Assembly (NCBI GenBank): GCA_963706515.1
Contig: CAVPMW010000007.1
Span: 186,001 to 250,000 of the forward strand
DNA: 64,000 bases
Reading direction: 5' to 3'
From: CAVPMW01 sp963706515
Lineage (GTDB): Bacteria > Chloroflexota > Anaerolineae > Anaerolineales > UBA4823
Program-made: the position numbers and the translations under genes
Part shown: piece after piece, positions 1-9,845 of the stretch
How positions within the stretch are numbered: the first letter of the stretch is position 1
How the letters are laid out: the number at the start of each line of letters is the position of its first letter
The notes under the pieces: generated by a model
Databases searched by the model: none
The model's input: the letters and a program-made list of their open reading frames with translations, nothing else
Told to the model about the DNA's origin: nothing

Positions 1-1
1 G

Positions 2-586
2 CTGCAGATGTACGTGGACATGGTCAAAGCCGGCACGGTTGACCGGACGGTGCTGGTGACCGATCAGGACCGCGTCGGGCTGGACCTCTTCACCTCGGGC
101 AAAGCCGCCTTCTATAACACAGGTCCGAACCTGATCCGCGACGTGCGCGCCAACAACCCCGGCCTGTATGGCTACCTGGGCGTCGTGCCCGCGCCGGTAG
201 GCAAGTCGGGCATTTCTGGCAAGGGCCTGATGGGCATGTCGGTGAAGAACGATACCAAGTATCCCAATGCCGCGATGGCCCTGGCGCAGTTCTTCACCAA
301 TCCGCAAAGCATGCTGGATTTCGCCAAGATCGTCTCCATCTACCCCTCCACCCCGGCTTCTTACGATGACCCGTTCTTCTCCGCACCGCCGGTCGCGATC
401 GAGGATAGCGCCAAACCCGTCGCCAAGGATGCCGTCTCTAAATTGGCCGACATCGTTCCCACCGTCCCTCATAAGGCAGATGTTAACCAGATCGTGCTGG
501 ATGCGGTCCAGCAAGCGCTCTTCAACAACGTGGATCCGCAGAAGGCGCTCAGTGACGCTGTAGCCCAGGCAAATGCCCTGCAATAA
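2..586 (+). CDS. Sugar ABC transporter substrate-binding protein, C-terminal part
   Basis: C-terminal ~194 residues of a family 1 extracellular solute-binding protein, the receptor of a CUT1-type carbohydrate importer. The frame is open to the left edge, so signal peptide and N-lobe lie outside. Visible family features are the GLDLFTSGKAAFYNTGPN block, a PAPVGKSG turn followed by the VKNDTKYPNAAMALAQFF helix that packs against the ligand cleft, and the helical tail ending in ALSDAVAQANALQ, usual for these receptors. It is followed by a strong hairpin and two permease genes, the standard order for this transporter type. The substrate cannot be read from this part. The sugar-catabolic locus is 32 kb away, so no functional link should be assumed. 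Confidence 0.85.
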   Translation: MQMYVDMVKAGTVDRTVLVTDQDRVGLDLFTSGKAAFYNTGPNLIRDVRANNPGLYGYLGVVPAPVGKSGISGKGLMGMSVKNDTKYPNAAMALAQFFTNPQSMLDFAKIVSIYPSTPASYDDPFFSAPPVAIEDSAKPVAKDAVSKLADIVPTVPHKADVNQIVLDAVQQALFNNVDPQKALSDAVAQANALQ

Positions 587-605
587 GGAAACAGCCTAGA
601 ATCAA

Positions 606-638
606 TCCAGCCCTCCCTCAATCAACGGGAGGGCTGGA
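606..638 (+). terminator. Intercistronic hairpin between binding protein and permease genes
   Basis: Perfect 12-bp inverted repeat TCCAGCCCTCCC / GGGAGGGCTGGA with a 9-nt loop, 20 nt after the binding-protein stop and 18 nt before the permease start. There is no T-tract. Such hairpins are known to stabilise binding-protein mRNA or to attenuate transcription into permease genes; either role fits here. Confidence 0.7.
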
Positions 639-656
639 CTCAGGAAACTGCCTACC

Positions 657-1538
657 ATGACCCGCAAGACTCTCGGCTCACCCCTTACTTATTCCTGACA
701 CCGGCACTGCTCGTGATTGCAGTCTTTGTTGATCTACCCCATCTTTGCCGTCGTCTACTACAGTTTTACCGATTACAACATCGTAACCCCGCCGGTTTGG
801 GTTGGGCTGGAAAACTACTAAATGGCTGGCAACCGACCCGATCTTCTGGCAGGCGCTGGTACATTCGTTTATTTACCTGCTCGTGACCCCCATCTTGATC
901 TGCTCTGTCTACCATGCTCGCCATTGTCGTCAACCGCAAACTGCCCGGCATCACTGCCTTCCGGGCCCTGTTTTTTATCCCGGTCATCAGCGGCAGCATC
1001 GCCGTCGGCATTGCCTGGCGCTTGATGCTGGACACCAATGGGATTATTAACAGCCTTCTGCTCACTCTGGGGGCAATTAAACGAACCGATCCAGTGGCTG
1101 GCTGAGCCGGCTTACACCTTACCGATCGCCATGCTGCTGACCATCTGGCTGGGCCTGGGCTATTACATGATGATCTTCCTGGCCGGGCTGCAGAACATCC
1201 CGGAAGAGCTGTACGACGCGGCGTTGATCGATGGCTGTAATGGCTGGCAGAAACACTGGCACGTCAGCATCCCGGGGCTGCGCCCGCAGATCACGTTCGT
1301 CGCGGTCATCTCGAGCCTGGCGGCGCTGCAGGTGTTCAATGAAATCTTTACCCTGACCGGCGGGCTGGGCGGCATTCTGAACAGCGGGGTGACGATGGTG
1401 TTTTACCTGTGGCGGCAGGCTTTCCGCCTGAACCATGCCGGGCTGGCTTCGGCGATCGCCATGGTGCTGCTGGTCATCACGCTGGTCTTTTCGATCGTGA
1501 ATATTCGCATGCTCGAACGCGGTACGGAGGCCGAATGA
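657..1538 (+). CDS. Sugar ABC transporter permease 1 (frameshifted)
   Basis: Inner-membrane permease of a carbohydrate ABC importer (MalF/UgpA-like). Read across frames, the protein is continuous: TPYLFLTPALLVIAVF, then YPIFAVVYYSFTDYN, LFFIPVISGSIAVGIAWRLM, and near the end the EAA loop, PEELYDAALIDGCNGWQKHW, which contacts the ATPase. About five single-base shifts interrupt it (near 680, 727, 824, 914 and 1083); four are extra bases. Corrected length is about 292 residues with six hydrophobic segments, normal for the family. Its stop overlaps the next permease start (ATGATG). The breaks look like sequencing error because each leaves good family sequence on both sides. Confidence 0.8.
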
Positions 1539-2417
1539 TGCACCTCTGCCCACACCGCACAATACTCGGCAGAGCGGTCAAACCGCCGCCGGCGCCAGCA
1601 CCTCGAAAATATGTTCTGGTACATCTTGTTCTGCCTGCTGGCCGTCGTGACGGTCTTCCCGTTTTTCTGGGTGTTCTTCACCTCCTTCAAGGGGCCCACC
1701 GACGCGATCTTTTCCGTACCGCCCCAGCTCATCCCGCACGATCCAACACTTGATAATTACGTGCGGGTGTGGAACCAGCTGCCGGTCTGGCGTTTTTATC
1801 TGAACAGTATCTTTGTCACCCTGTGCATGGTGGTCGTTCAATACCCTGTTCTCTTCCCTGGCAGCCTATCCGTTGGCCAAGATGAAGTTCCCAGGGCGCG
1901 ACGTTAATTTTCTACCTGCTCCTGGCGACCTTCATCGTGCCGCCTGTGCTCACCTCCATCCCCGGCTTCGTCCTGGCCGTCAAGGTCTTTCACTATTACG
2001 ACCAGCTCTCCTGCGGTGATCTTCCCCTATCTGGCGACCGTGTTCAACATCTTCCTGCTGCGGCAGGCATTCAGGAGCGTGCCTGACGATTTGATCGACG
2101 CCGGGCGCATCGATGGCGCCAACGAGTTGCGCATCTGGTGGAGCATCTTGCTGCCGGTCGTCCGCCCCTCGCTGGCTACCGTTGCCATCATCACCTTCGT
2201 CGAGCAGTGGAATAATTTCTTCTGGCCTTCGCTGATGCTGCATACCCGCACGAATATGACCCTGCAGGTCGGGCTGGTGGCGCTGCAAGGCGCTTTCGCC
2301 AGTGATTCGCGCGGCATCGCGGCCGGCGTCGTGATGACCGTCATCCCTATCCTGATTTTCTTCAGCCTGCTGCAGAAGCAGTTCGTCCAAGGTTTGACCG
2401 GCGCAGTTAAAGGTTAG
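1535..2417 (+). CDS. Sugar ABC transporter permease 2 (frameshifted)
   Basis: Second permease (MalG/UgpE-like). Segments in order are FWYILFCLLAVVTVFPFFWV (TM1), FTSFKGPTDAIFS, SLAAYPLAKMKFPG (the conserved 'AYalAr..f.G' block), LATFIVPPVLTSIPGFVLA after correction, and the EAA loop PDDLIDAAGRIDGANELRIWW, written here as read except for its conserved core DDLIDAGRIDGAN. About four single-base insertions occur (in 1570-1600 and near 1853, 1908 and 2009), giving a corrected length of about 292 residues. It overlaps the upstream permease by a few bases, so the two are translationally coupled. No ATPase gene follows; in many Chloroflexota a shared ATPase is encoded elsewhere. Confidence 0.78.
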
Positions 2418-2445
2418 ACGTTAGAGCTCTTCCCCGCCGATTCGC

Positions 2446-2613
2446 CTAATTTACGTCCCTTGCCTCGCCCTCGACGACCACCGGATCGCTGGTCTTTTTT
2501 CCATCTCGCCTGAGCCTACCCCTGGCGGATTGGTACAGCCTCCCGCCGATATGGCGTCTACCTAAGAAATAACCAACGATCCCGGTTAGGATGAGCACTA
2601 AAATCAGCTGCAT
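2446..2613 (-). CDS. Small single-span membrane protein, 55 aa
   Basis: Minus-strand reading frame of 55 residues starting MQLILVLILTGIVGYFLGRR: one N-terminal hydrophobic segment followed by a basic tail (many Arg/Lys) and an acidic end. An ATG is preceded by CAGGAGAT about 7 nt upstream, a good ribosome site. It is convergent with the ABC permeases, whose stop is 28 nt away. I do not recognise a family. The topology (N-out or N-in anchor with short polar tail) resembles small envelope-stress membrane proteins. It has the expected initiation signal and no frameshift, so it is likely a real gene, but no homology could be tested. Confidence 0.55.
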   Translation of the reverse strand: MQLILVLILTGIVGYFLGRRHIGGRLYQSARGRLRRDGKKTSDPVVVEGEARDVN

Positions 2614-3038
2614 GGCGTATCTCCTGTATCGCGCAAGGATTCAAGTGAAATAGAAATCAAGGCATTCGCCTTTTTAAGAAGCAATTCTGGTTATATACGA
2701 CCTGCACAATTTTACGCCTCTTTAGCTTCGCTAATTTCTAATATCCCGGATAATTTAGATCGACTTGCACGATTTCTCATCGAGGATTCATAATTTATTG
2801 TTCTCTTGGAGACCATTTTCCTGTAAAATAGATATTAGTCCACCTGATCCGGTGGGCACCCCACAATCAGCCATCACTGACCAACAAGCACCTCGAGAAT
2901 AGCATAGCCCCGCTGGTCCGTCTAAAGCCTTTAGGGATAAGGGGATTATCGCTAGCATAAGGAGGGCATATAAATTCAGTCTGAGCTCAATCGGTTTTCA
3001 TCAACAGTATTTGGATGCTTTGGAGAGGAGCTCCACCC
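2614..3038. other. Non-coding stretch upstream of the secreted protein gene
   Basis: AT-richer than its neighbours, with no convincing gene on either strand. It holds a short hairpin CCACC-TGATCC-GGTGG near 2839-2854 and, close to the next gene, a weak promoter-like pair TTATCG (2946) and TATAAA with 17-bp spacing. Nothing else was recognised. Confidence 0.4.
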
Positions 3039-3440
3039 ATGAAAAAATCCATAATTTTATTGCTGGTTTTGATCGCAACCCTGGTGCTCGGGGTTTTACC
3101 CGCGTTCGCGCAAACCGAGACGGATCTAATTGGATTCAACCTCATCAACAATACTGACAGCTCGATCTGGGTCGCTATTTCCGGACAGGGCAAGTACTAT
3201 TATCTGGCTGTCTCACCCGGTAAGTCCCGCCTGTTCACTGTCCAGCGCGGCGATTACGACCATGTAACTGGCGCCTGTGGAATGACGGTCGAAGGCACGG
3301 TGGATTTGTCCAGCAACGTCCAGCTGCGCTTCATGCCGTGCACTGGATTGCTCGGCAATCACGGCGCTCCAACTCTGGAAAAGGTCAACTTGCTGATAGC
3401 GCCGCCGCTCAAGTGGAGATACCAGTTTAAGCCAGGATGA
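3039..3440 (+). CDS. Secreted protein of unknown function
   Basis: 133-residue protein with a clear signal peptide: MKKSIILLLVLIATLVLG then a VLPAFA-Q cleavage site near residue 25. The mature part is a small, probably beta-rich domain (LIGFNLINNTDSSIWVAISG, aromatic YYYLAV) with two cysteines (GACGM and FMPCTG) that could form a disulfide. The start at 3039 is chosen because GGAGAGGAG lies 8 nt upstream and the signal peptide begins there; an upstream in-frame codon would add eight residues before it. Function is unknown. It stands just before the operator-bearing stress-protein operon but has its own upstream region. Confidence 0.75.
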   Translation: MKKSIILLLVLIATLVLGVLPAFAQTETDLIGFNLINNTDSSIWVAISGQGKYYYLAVSPGKSRLFTVQRGDYDHVTGACGMTVEGTVDLSSNVQLRFMPCTGLLGNHGAPTLEKVNLLIAPPLKWRYQFKPG

Positions 3441-3501
3441 TGGTCTGAAGGATAATCCTGCTTAGCTGAGCAGCGTCACATTCAATTGAAACTCGCCTGA
3501 T

Positions 3502-3529
3502 TTACACCCTTATTGCACCCTTTTGGTGC
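3502..3529. promoter_or_regulatory. Operator-like motif, copy 1 (triple half-site)
   Basis: TTGCACC-C-TTTTGGTGC at 3513-3529, an inverted repeat of GCACC/GGTGC, with a third half-site TTACACC exactly 11 bp upstream (3502). It lies 205 bp before the DUF1269 start at 3735. Three other copies occur in the window at 5356, 24356 and 28030. Binding protein unknown. Confidence 0.6.
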
Positions 3530-3734
3530 TTCAAGGATGTAGTTTATTGTTGGTAAAATCGATTAAAATATGAAGTGATCCTTGACCGTATTTATATATA
3601 TCACCAGCCCTCAGGCTTACAGGAATCACTATAGGCTATTTTTCTCCCAGGAGAAATAGGATAAATTTCAATAATAATGGACGCTGAGAATCTATATCCG
3701 ATGCATTTCCATATATTTGAAAAGGAGAGATAGT

Positions 3735-4298
3735 ATGGCTGAAGAAAGTAAATCCGCAATCTACCATATCGTCATGTTCGCTTTTGCCGGGCAGAAGACA
3801 GCCGACGGGGTGGTAAAGCAGATCCATGACCAGCAAAAACTGGGCGGTTATAAGCTCCTGGCCCAGGGCGTAGCGGAAAAAGACGAAAAAGGTAAGGTCC
3901 ATTTCCACGAGCCTGGCAAGGGCGGCAAGGGCACAACCGTCGGTTTGATCGCTGGCGGTCTGCTCGGGCTGATCGGTGGACCGGTCGGGCTCTTGGCCTG
4001 GAGTGTAGCCGGTGGCGTGGTCGGCGGCGTGATCGGGAAATATGGATTTCGCCCCATCGATCCGGATGATCTGAAGGCAATGGGGGATGCCCTGCCGTTG
4101 AACAGCTCTGCTTTCCTGGTGTTGGTTGAAGATACCGAAACCGAGGGCGTCATCGACAGCATGAAGGGTTACCAGGCCAACGTGATTACCATGACCGTTG
4201 GCGACGAGATGTCGGGCGAGATCGCCCAGGCGGTAGAAGCCGATATTAAAGTACCCGCACAAGGCGGAAGCGAACTGCCAGCTGCCACCGGTAGCTAG
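3735..4298 (+). CDS. DUF1269-family membrane-associated stress protein
   Basis: 187-residue protein of the DUF1269 type, a family widespread in stress-protein clusters with no settled function. The order of parts is typical: an N-terminal alpha/beta part beginning SAIYHIVMFAFAGQKTADGV, a charged stretch, a glycine-rich hydrophobic hairpin (GLIAGGLLGLIGGPVGLLA, residues ~75-105) that can insert in or lie on the membrane, and a second alpha/beta half with SSAFLVLVEDTE. ATG at 3735 follows AAGGAGAG by 6 nt. It leads a run of three small genes (DUF1269, DUF6325, SHOCT) on one strand with short gaps and lies downstream of operator copy 1. Confidence 0.82.
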   Translation: MAEESKSAIYHIVMFAFAGQKTADGVVKQIHDQQKLGGYKLLAQGVAEKDEKGKVHFHEPGKGGKGTTVGLIAGGLLGLIGGPVGLLAWSVAGGVVGGVIGKYGFRPIDPDDLKAMGDALPLNSSAFLVLVEDTETEGVIDSMKGYQANVITMTVGDEMSGEIAQAVEADIKVPAQGGSELPAATGS

Positions 4299-4379
4299 CC
4301 AGCCGAATCCACTACAACGGACAGCTCGAAGGCGTAAGCTTCCTGAGTAGAATTACGCTCTAACAGAAGGAGAAAAACA

Positions 4380-4820
4380 ATGACCTACGGCCCAGTCGAC
4401 TTCGTTGCACTTGAATTCAAGGGCAATAAATTCAGAGGCGAGATCATGGCAGCTCTGGACGAGCTCATCCGCAATAAAATTGTGCGCGTCATCGATTTTG
4501 TCGTCGTGATGAAGGACGCAAATGGCAATGTCACGGCGCGCGAGCTGCAGCAGACGAATCCAGAGATCGTGCAAATGTTCAACCCACTGGTCACGGAAAT
4601 CAGCGGGATGATCCAAGAACAGGATATTGAAGCGATCGGCGAGCAGCTGGAGAACAACACCACCGCAGCCCTGCTGCTCTTCGAGAACTCGTGGGCGGTT
4701 AAATTCGTAGAAGCCGTCCTGAACGCAGGTGGACGGGTTGTGCTGCAGCACCGCATCCCGCGTGAGGATGTGGAAGAAGCCCTGGCAATATTTGCTGCTG
4801 CAGAAAAAGGCGCAGCTTAA
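4380..4820 (+). CDS. DUF6325-family small protein
   Basis: 146 residues. It starts MTYGPVDFVALEFKGNKFRG and continues with alternating beta strands and helices (IVRVIDFVVVMKDANGNVT; AALLLFENSWAVKFVEAV; RIPREDVEEAL), matching the pattern I know for DUF6325, a family that almost always sits beside SHOCT and DUF1269 genes in Actinobacteria and Chloroflexota. No catalytic motif is visible. The ribosome site AGAAGGAG lies 6 nt upstream. The fold resembles a ferredoxin-like or DUF1269-like half domain without the glycine hairpin, so it may pair with the membrane-inserting neighbours (inference). Confidence 0.8.
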   Translation: MTYGPVDFVALEFKGNKFRGEIMAALDELIRNKIVRVIDFVVVMKDANGNVTARELQQTNPEIVQMFNPLVTEISGMIQEQDIEAIGEQLENNTTAALLLFENSWAVKFVEAVLNAGGRVVLQHRIPREDVEEALAIFAAAEKGAA

Positions 4821-4863
4821 GCCGTTCAGATATTAGCAGATAATTTAGGTTAAGGAGGTCGAA

Positions 4864-5219
4864 ATGATGATGCGAAGACGAATGGTAGGAAGAAGTGTGG
4901 CACGGGTAGCAGTGGGTACAGCGGTGGTTGCTGGTACCGCGGGAGCTGTTCACCACCATCAGGATCAAAAATACGCGAACCAGCGGACCAACAGCAAGGA
5001 GCTGGCCAGGACCAACAGCAGGCAGCCTACGAGCAGGGTGTCGCCGACGCGCAGGCCCAGCAGCAAGCCGCGCCGCCCCCTGCCCCGGCGCCGCAGGCAG
5101 CCCCAGCCGGTACTGATCTTACCTCGCAGCTCAATCAGCTCTCCCAGCTGCATAACGCGGGCGTGCTCAGCGACGAGGAGTTCGCCCAGGCAAAGCAGAA
5201 GCTGCTTTCCGGCGGGTAA
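4864..5219 (+). CDS. SHOCT-domain protein (one frameshift)
   Basis: About 118 residues after correction. The N-terminus MMMRRRMVGRSVARVAVGTA is a positively charged stretch leading into one hydrophobic, glycine/alanine-rich segment. Next comes a low-complexity Gln/Ala/Pro linker (ADAQAQQQAAPPPAPAPQAA). The C-terminal ~30 residues are a SHOCT domain: LTSQLNQLSQLHNAGVLSDE then EFAQAKQKLL. One base appears to be missing near 4985, shifting the frame in the Gln-rich linker. The ribosome site AAGGAGGT is a perfect match to the anti-SD. SHOCT domains are short oligomerisation or regulatory tails. The gene closes the DUF1269-DUF6325-SHOCT operon and is followed by a terminator. Confidence 0.8.
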
Positions 5220-5292
5220 GCCTACGGCGCCCCTCACCTCACATGGTAATTACTAAAGGTGGGGAGTGGGGTGGTATGGTTTGTCTATCCTT

Positions 5293-5322
5293 AAACTGGC
5301 GGCAAATGCCGCCAGTTTTTTT
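5293..5322 (+). terminator. Intrinsic terminator after the SHOCT gene
   Basis: AAACTGGCGGC / GCCGCCAGTTT, 11-bp perfect stem, 4-nt loop, followed by a run of T. Ends the 3735-5219 operon. Confidence 0.85.
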
Positions 5323-5355
5323 ATCTCCTCCCCAGGCCTCTGGCGACTGTAATAA

Positions 5356-5383
5356 TTGCACCCCTGTTGCACCATTTTGGTGC
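5356..5383. promoter_or_regulatory. Operator-like motif, copy 2 (triple half-site)
   Basis: TTGCACC-A-TTTTGGTGC at 5367-5383 with a further TTGCACC exactly 11 bp upstream at 5356. The second copy also shares the downstream CTTTTATT with copy 4. It lies 232 bp before the DHA2 transporter start. Downstream there is TTGGAG-17 bp-TATAAG as a possible promoter (about 5388-5416). Confidence 0.65.
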
Positions 5384-5459
5384 TTTTATTGGAGTGAATT
5401 CGCGGGTATTCTATAAGATGAGAGATATTCAGTCAGGTTTGAGTAAGTTGCGACCATCT

Positions 5460-5574
5460 AGTGTTCCGTCGAAACCTGATTATTTAGAAAGAATCGATAG
5501 AAACGGAACACTTTAAGCTTTGTCCAGGCTATTGGAAATCAGACCTCAAATTCAACTTTGAGCCTGGACAAAGC
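5460..5574 (+). promoter_or_regulatory. Tandem inverted repeats in the leader of the DHA2 transporter
   Basis: Two consecutive inverted repeats four bases apart. The first has AGTGTTCCGT (5460) and ACGGAACACT (5503) around a 33-nt loop. The second has GCTTTGTCCAGGC (5517) and GCCTGGACAAAGC (5562) around a 32-nt loop that holds an inner CTCAAA-TTTGAG hairpin. Both are perfect. They end 41 nt before the transporter ATG, so they would fold in its mRNA leader. The same layout occurs upstream of the response regulator at 32163. Confidence 0.55.
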
Positions 5575-5615
5575 ACTAAATTCACGATCCAACGTAAATT
5601 TATAAGGAGGACGCT

Positions 5616-7303
5616 ATGACTGCAGCTGCTGTTCCGGCAAAACCTGCCGGCGGAGCCGCCTCGGTCGATACGGGTGTTCCCGCCAAAGCGGGAATCATCC
5701 TGGGCACCTTGATCATCGTGGCAGCGGTGGCTAACCTGCCGCTGGCGATGGCCAATGTTGCCCTGCCGACGATTGGCGATTATTTCGACGCCACGCAAAT
5801 CCAGCTCGATCTGGTGGCGGTGGGTTATTCGCTCGGCCTGGCCTGTTCGGTGCTGTGGCTGGGCGCGCTGGGCGATCGCTACGGGCGCAAGCAAATGGCG
5901 CTGCTCGGCGTTACCCTGGCTATCCCAGCCGCTCTGATTTCTGGCTTTGCTCCCACCATCAATGTCCTGTTTTTCGGGAGGCTTTTCGGTGGGTTTGCCG
6001 CCGGCATGGCTTACCCGACCACCCTTTCCTTGATAGCTGCCTTGTGGGGACCCGGACCGGCGCGCACCCGCTCGATTGCTCTGTGGGCGGCTATCGGCGG
6101 CGCCATCTCTGTCTCCGGACCCCTGCTTTCAGGGATCCTGCTCCAGTTCTTCAGCTGGCCGTCCGTCTTTTTAATCGTCATCCCGTTGGCAGTCCTGGCG
6201 ATCTTCATGGCGTTGCGCAACATCCCGGCGCATATCCACGAGGCAACTGATCCAGTGGATAACCTTGGCGGCATCCTCTCGGTGGTGATGATCGGTACTT
6301 TAGTCTTGGCGCTGAACTTCCTGCCTGACGCATCTACCCAGACCATGGCCATTGAGCTGTTGGTCATCACCCTGATTGCCCTGGTGCTGTTCGTCATTCG
6401 CCAGCGGCGGACGAAGGACCCACTCTATGATCTGCAAGTTGCCAAACGGGCAACTTTCTGGGTTGCAGCACTTAGCGGGGCATCATCGTCTTCGGCTCGT
6501 TGATGGGCGCCATGTTCATCGGACAGCAGTTCCTGCAGGATGTCTTAGGCTACAGTACCGTCGCTGCTGGTGCAGCAGTGCTGCCAGCCGGTTTTTGTAT
6601 GATCATCGCCGCCCCGATTTCCGCAATCCTGGTTGAAAGAAACGGCTCTCGCCGTACTTTGCTGACCGGTTATGTTTTCATCCTGTTAGGCTTTTTGACC
6701 ATGCTTCTGCTGTGGGGTGAGAGTATCTCTTATTGGATCGTTGGGCTGGCTTATGCCCTGGTCGGCATCGGCATCGGGCTGGCTGGCACACCCGCCTCGC
6801 GCTCGCTGACGGCTTCCGTGCCCGTGAAACGCGTGGGTATGGCATCCGGAACGGCTGACCTGCAGCGCGACCTGGGGGGAGCGATTTTCAACTCCCTGTT
6901 TGGGGCGCTGCTCGCCGTCGGTTACGCCTCAGCCATGGCAGCCGCCATCGCCGCCGCCCCACAAGGCGCACAGATCCCCAGCGACGTTACCAATCAGCTC
7001 GAAATGTCCTATGCCGGCGCACAGGCAGTGGCGACGCAGTACCCGCAGTACTCTACCCAAATTCTGACGGCTGCGAAAAATGCCTTCTTAGCTGGCGACC
7101 AGTACGCCTACCTGGCTGGCATTATCGCGGTCTTGATCGGCGCCGTCCTGGTGTTCTTCGTCTTCCCCAAGCGGGAGAAAGAACGCATGCTGCTCGTGGA
7201 GTATCACGAGGAGGATTTGGAAAAAAAGGAAGTAGCTGCCGGAACGCCTCCTCAAGCTAAACCTGCCCCAGCCGGTCCGACCGGCTCTTCCGACTGGCAG
7301 TAA
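5616..7303 (+). CDS. MFS transporter, DHA2 (14-TMS drug efflux) type (one frameshift)
   Basis: Major-facilitator pump of about 562 residues after correction. The N-terminus GIILGTLIIVAAVANLPLAM opens TM1. Motif A is visible as ALGDRYGRKQMAL (loop 2-3) and the antiporter motif C region is GAISVSGPLLSGILL; a second motif-A-like block follows at ILVERNGSRRTLL. Fourteen hydrophobic segments fit the DHA2 class, with a long cytosolic tail rich in Lys/Glu/Pro. One base is lost in a G-run at about 6476-6479, breaking the frame after VAALSG. The start follows AAGGAGGA by 6 nt. It is preceded by operator copy 2 and tandem hairpins and followed by an arylsulfatase, so export of a sulfatase substrate or product is possible but unproven. 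Confidence 0.82.
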
Positions 7304-7459
7304 GTGGAACGAAGGAGGCAGATAGCGCTTTGAACGTACTGAGCGTAAGTAAAGACCATGAAGTCAAACACACAACATCGCATTGTTGGTGCGATCATCC
7401 GACTCGCACCCAGGTGAAGTCAGAAGGCTCACTTAATTTATATTAGAAGGAGTAAAACC

Positions 7460-9845
7460 ATGGCCAATCAACCTGATAAGCTTCCCCGCTCGATCCTACC
7501 CATGCCCGATTTGGTCCAGCATGGCCTGACCACTTACGACGCCAAGGATCCGGATACGAACTTTCCACCGATTCGCGAGCTGCGTCCGCCCGAAGGCGCG
7601 CCGAACGTCCTGATCATCCTGCTCGACGATCGTCGGCTTTGGCGCTTCGAGCGCCTTCGGCGGTCCGTGCGACACGCCGAACTTCGAGAAGCTGGCGGCA
7701 GGCGGCCTGCGCTACAACCGCTTCCACACCACCGCCCTGTGCGCCCCGACGCGTGCGGCGCTGCTCACCGGGCGCAACCACCATTCGGTCGGCATGGGCA
7801 CGGTGACCGAGATCGCAACCTCGGCGCCGGGATACACCTCGCTGCGACCGAACAATAAGGCGCCGCTCGCCGAGACGCTCAAGCTGAACGGCTACTCGAC
7901 CGCGCAGTTTGGCAAGTGCCACGAGGTGCCGGTGTTCCAGAACAGCCCGATCGGTCCGTTCGACATGTGGCCGACCGGCTCGGGCTTTGAATACTTCTAC
8001 GGCTTTATCGGCGGCGAGGACAACCAGTGGTACCCATCGCTGTACGAAGGCACCACGCCCATCGAGGTGTACAAGACCCCCGAGCAGGGCTATCACCTGA
8101 CCGAGGACCTGGCCGACCACGCCATCAGCTGGATGCGCACGCAGAAGTCCATCGCCCCGGACAAGCCGTTCTTCGTCTACTTTGCCCCCGGCGCGACCCA
8201 TGCGCCGCACCATGTACCCAAAGAGTGGATCGAGAAGTACAAGGGCAAGTTCGCCCACGGCTGGGACAAGCAGCGCGAGATCACCTTCGCCAAACAAAAG
8301 GAGCTGGGCGTCATCCCCGCCGACGCCGAGCTGACCACGCGCCACGCCGAGATCCCCGCCTGGGATGAGATGCCCGCAGCGCTCAAACCGGTGCTCGAGC
8401 GGCAGATGGAGACCTACGCCGGGTTCCTGTCGCACACCGACCACCACATCGGGCGCATTATCGACGCCATCGACCGAGCTCGGCGATCATGGACAATACG
8501 CTGATCTATGTCATCATCGGCGACAACGGCGCCTCAGCCGAAGGCACGCTCAAGGGCACGCTTCAACGAGATGATGGTGTTCAACGGCATGGCCGACATC
8601 CTCGAGACGCCCGAGTACCTGGCAGCGCGCCTCGAGAAGTGGGGCGGACCCGAAGTGGTATCCCCACTATGCGGTGGGCTGGGCGTGGGCGATGGACACG
8701 CCGTACCAGTGGACCAAGCAGGTCGCGTCGCACTGGGGCGGCACCCGCAACGGCACGATCGTGCACTGGCCCAAGGGCATCCAGGAGAAGGGCGGGCATG
8801 CGCTTCCAGTTCAGCCATGTGATCGACGTCGCGCCGACCGTGCTCGAGGCCGCCGGTATCCCCGAGCCGATCCAGGTGCACGGCGTGACGCAAAGCCCGT
8901 ACGAAGGGACGAGCATGGTTTATAGCTTTAACGATGCCAGCGCGCCCGAGCGGCACGAGGTGCAGTACTTTGAGATGTTCGGCAATCGCGGCGTCTATTA
9001 CAAGGGCTGGAGCGCGGTCACCAAGCACCGCACACCGTGGAAGCTCGGGGCGGGCGTCAAGACTGCCTGCGTTCGACGACGATGTCTGGGAGCTGTACGA
9101 CGGCAGCAAGGACTATACCCAGGCGCACGATCTGTCCGAAGGAAATGCCGGACATGCTGCACAAGCTGCAGCGCGTGTTCCTCATCGAAGCCACCAAGTA
9201 CAATGTCCTCCCGCTCGACGACCGCGGCATCGAACGGTTCAATGCCGAGTTGGTCGGACGCCCGCAGACGATCAAGGGCAAGAAGCAGGTCTTCTTCCCG
9301 GGCATGAAGCGCATCTCGGAATCCAGCGTCCTCAACATCAAGAACAAGTCGTTCCAGGTCACCGCGCAGGTGGTCATTCCCACGGAAGGCGGGCAGGGAA
9401 CGATTATTGCCCAGGGCGGCGCCGCTGGCGGCTGGGGTCTCATGATGGAAGAAGGCGCTCTGCGCTTTGCCTACAACCTGTTGGGCGTCAATGTCTTCGT
9501 CACCGATGCTGAACAGCCTGTGGCTCCAGGCGAGCACCAGGTCCGCGTCGAGTTCGCCTACGCCGGCGGAGGTCTCGCCAAAGGCGGCGACGGTCACGCT
9601 GTATTACGACGGGCAGAAAGCGGGCGAAGGCAAGGTCCTGGTCACGCAGCCGATGATCTTTTCGGCGACAGAAGGGTGTCGAGATCGGCCGTGAGCTGGG
9701 CACCACCGTGCTGCCCAAGTCGAATCCGGAAGCCACCGTGTTCAACGGCGAGATCAAGTGGGTGGAGCTGAGCATCGGCGACGACGATCACAGCCATATG
9801 ATCGATCCGGAAGACTTTATGCACATGATCATGAGCAGACAGTAG
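7460..9845 (+). CDS. Arylsulfatase 1, cytoplasmic, with C-terminal beta-sandwich (heavily frameshifted)
   Basis: Sulfatase-family hydrolase of about 791 residues once ten single-base insertions (near 7630, 8474, 8485, 8562, 8657, 8799, 9071, 9138, 9590, 9675) are removed. Metal-site and catalytic motifs are present: LLDD near residue 55, CAPTR, whose cysteine would become formylglycine, then GRNHHSVGMG, and DNGASAEG supplying the later Asp/Asn ligands. After the ~530-residue catalytic domain comes a jelly-roll region (LMMEEGALRFAYNLLGVN; HQVRVEFAYAGGG) like LamG/concanavalin modules. No signal peptide is visible, so it should act in the cytosol. It is a close paralogue of the gene at 17325. 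Every insertion leaves good sequence on both sides; I treat the gene as intact in the organism. Confidence 0.85.

Noticed and set aside
1..2417. The partial ABC importer as the uptake system of the sugar locus at 34-51 kb
   Set aside because: It is 32 kb away, lacks the TGTAATTACA operator in its visible part, and the sugar locus has its own GRP porter.
4965..5237. A minus-strand open frame of 90 residues opposite the SHOCT gene
   Set aside because: It is the complement of the Gln/Ala/Pro linker and SHOCT domain and owes its length to GC-rich repeats.
5356..5383. Operator copies as true NtrC/sigma-54 enhancers
   Set aside because: The half-sites look alike, but no GG-N10-GC promoter was found before the four genes and no sigma-54 activator is encoded here. 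Kept as a motif of unknown binder.
5460..5574. The tandem inverted repeats as integron attC sites
   Set aside because: No integrase gene, no conserved attC core sites at the ends and no gene-cassette array.
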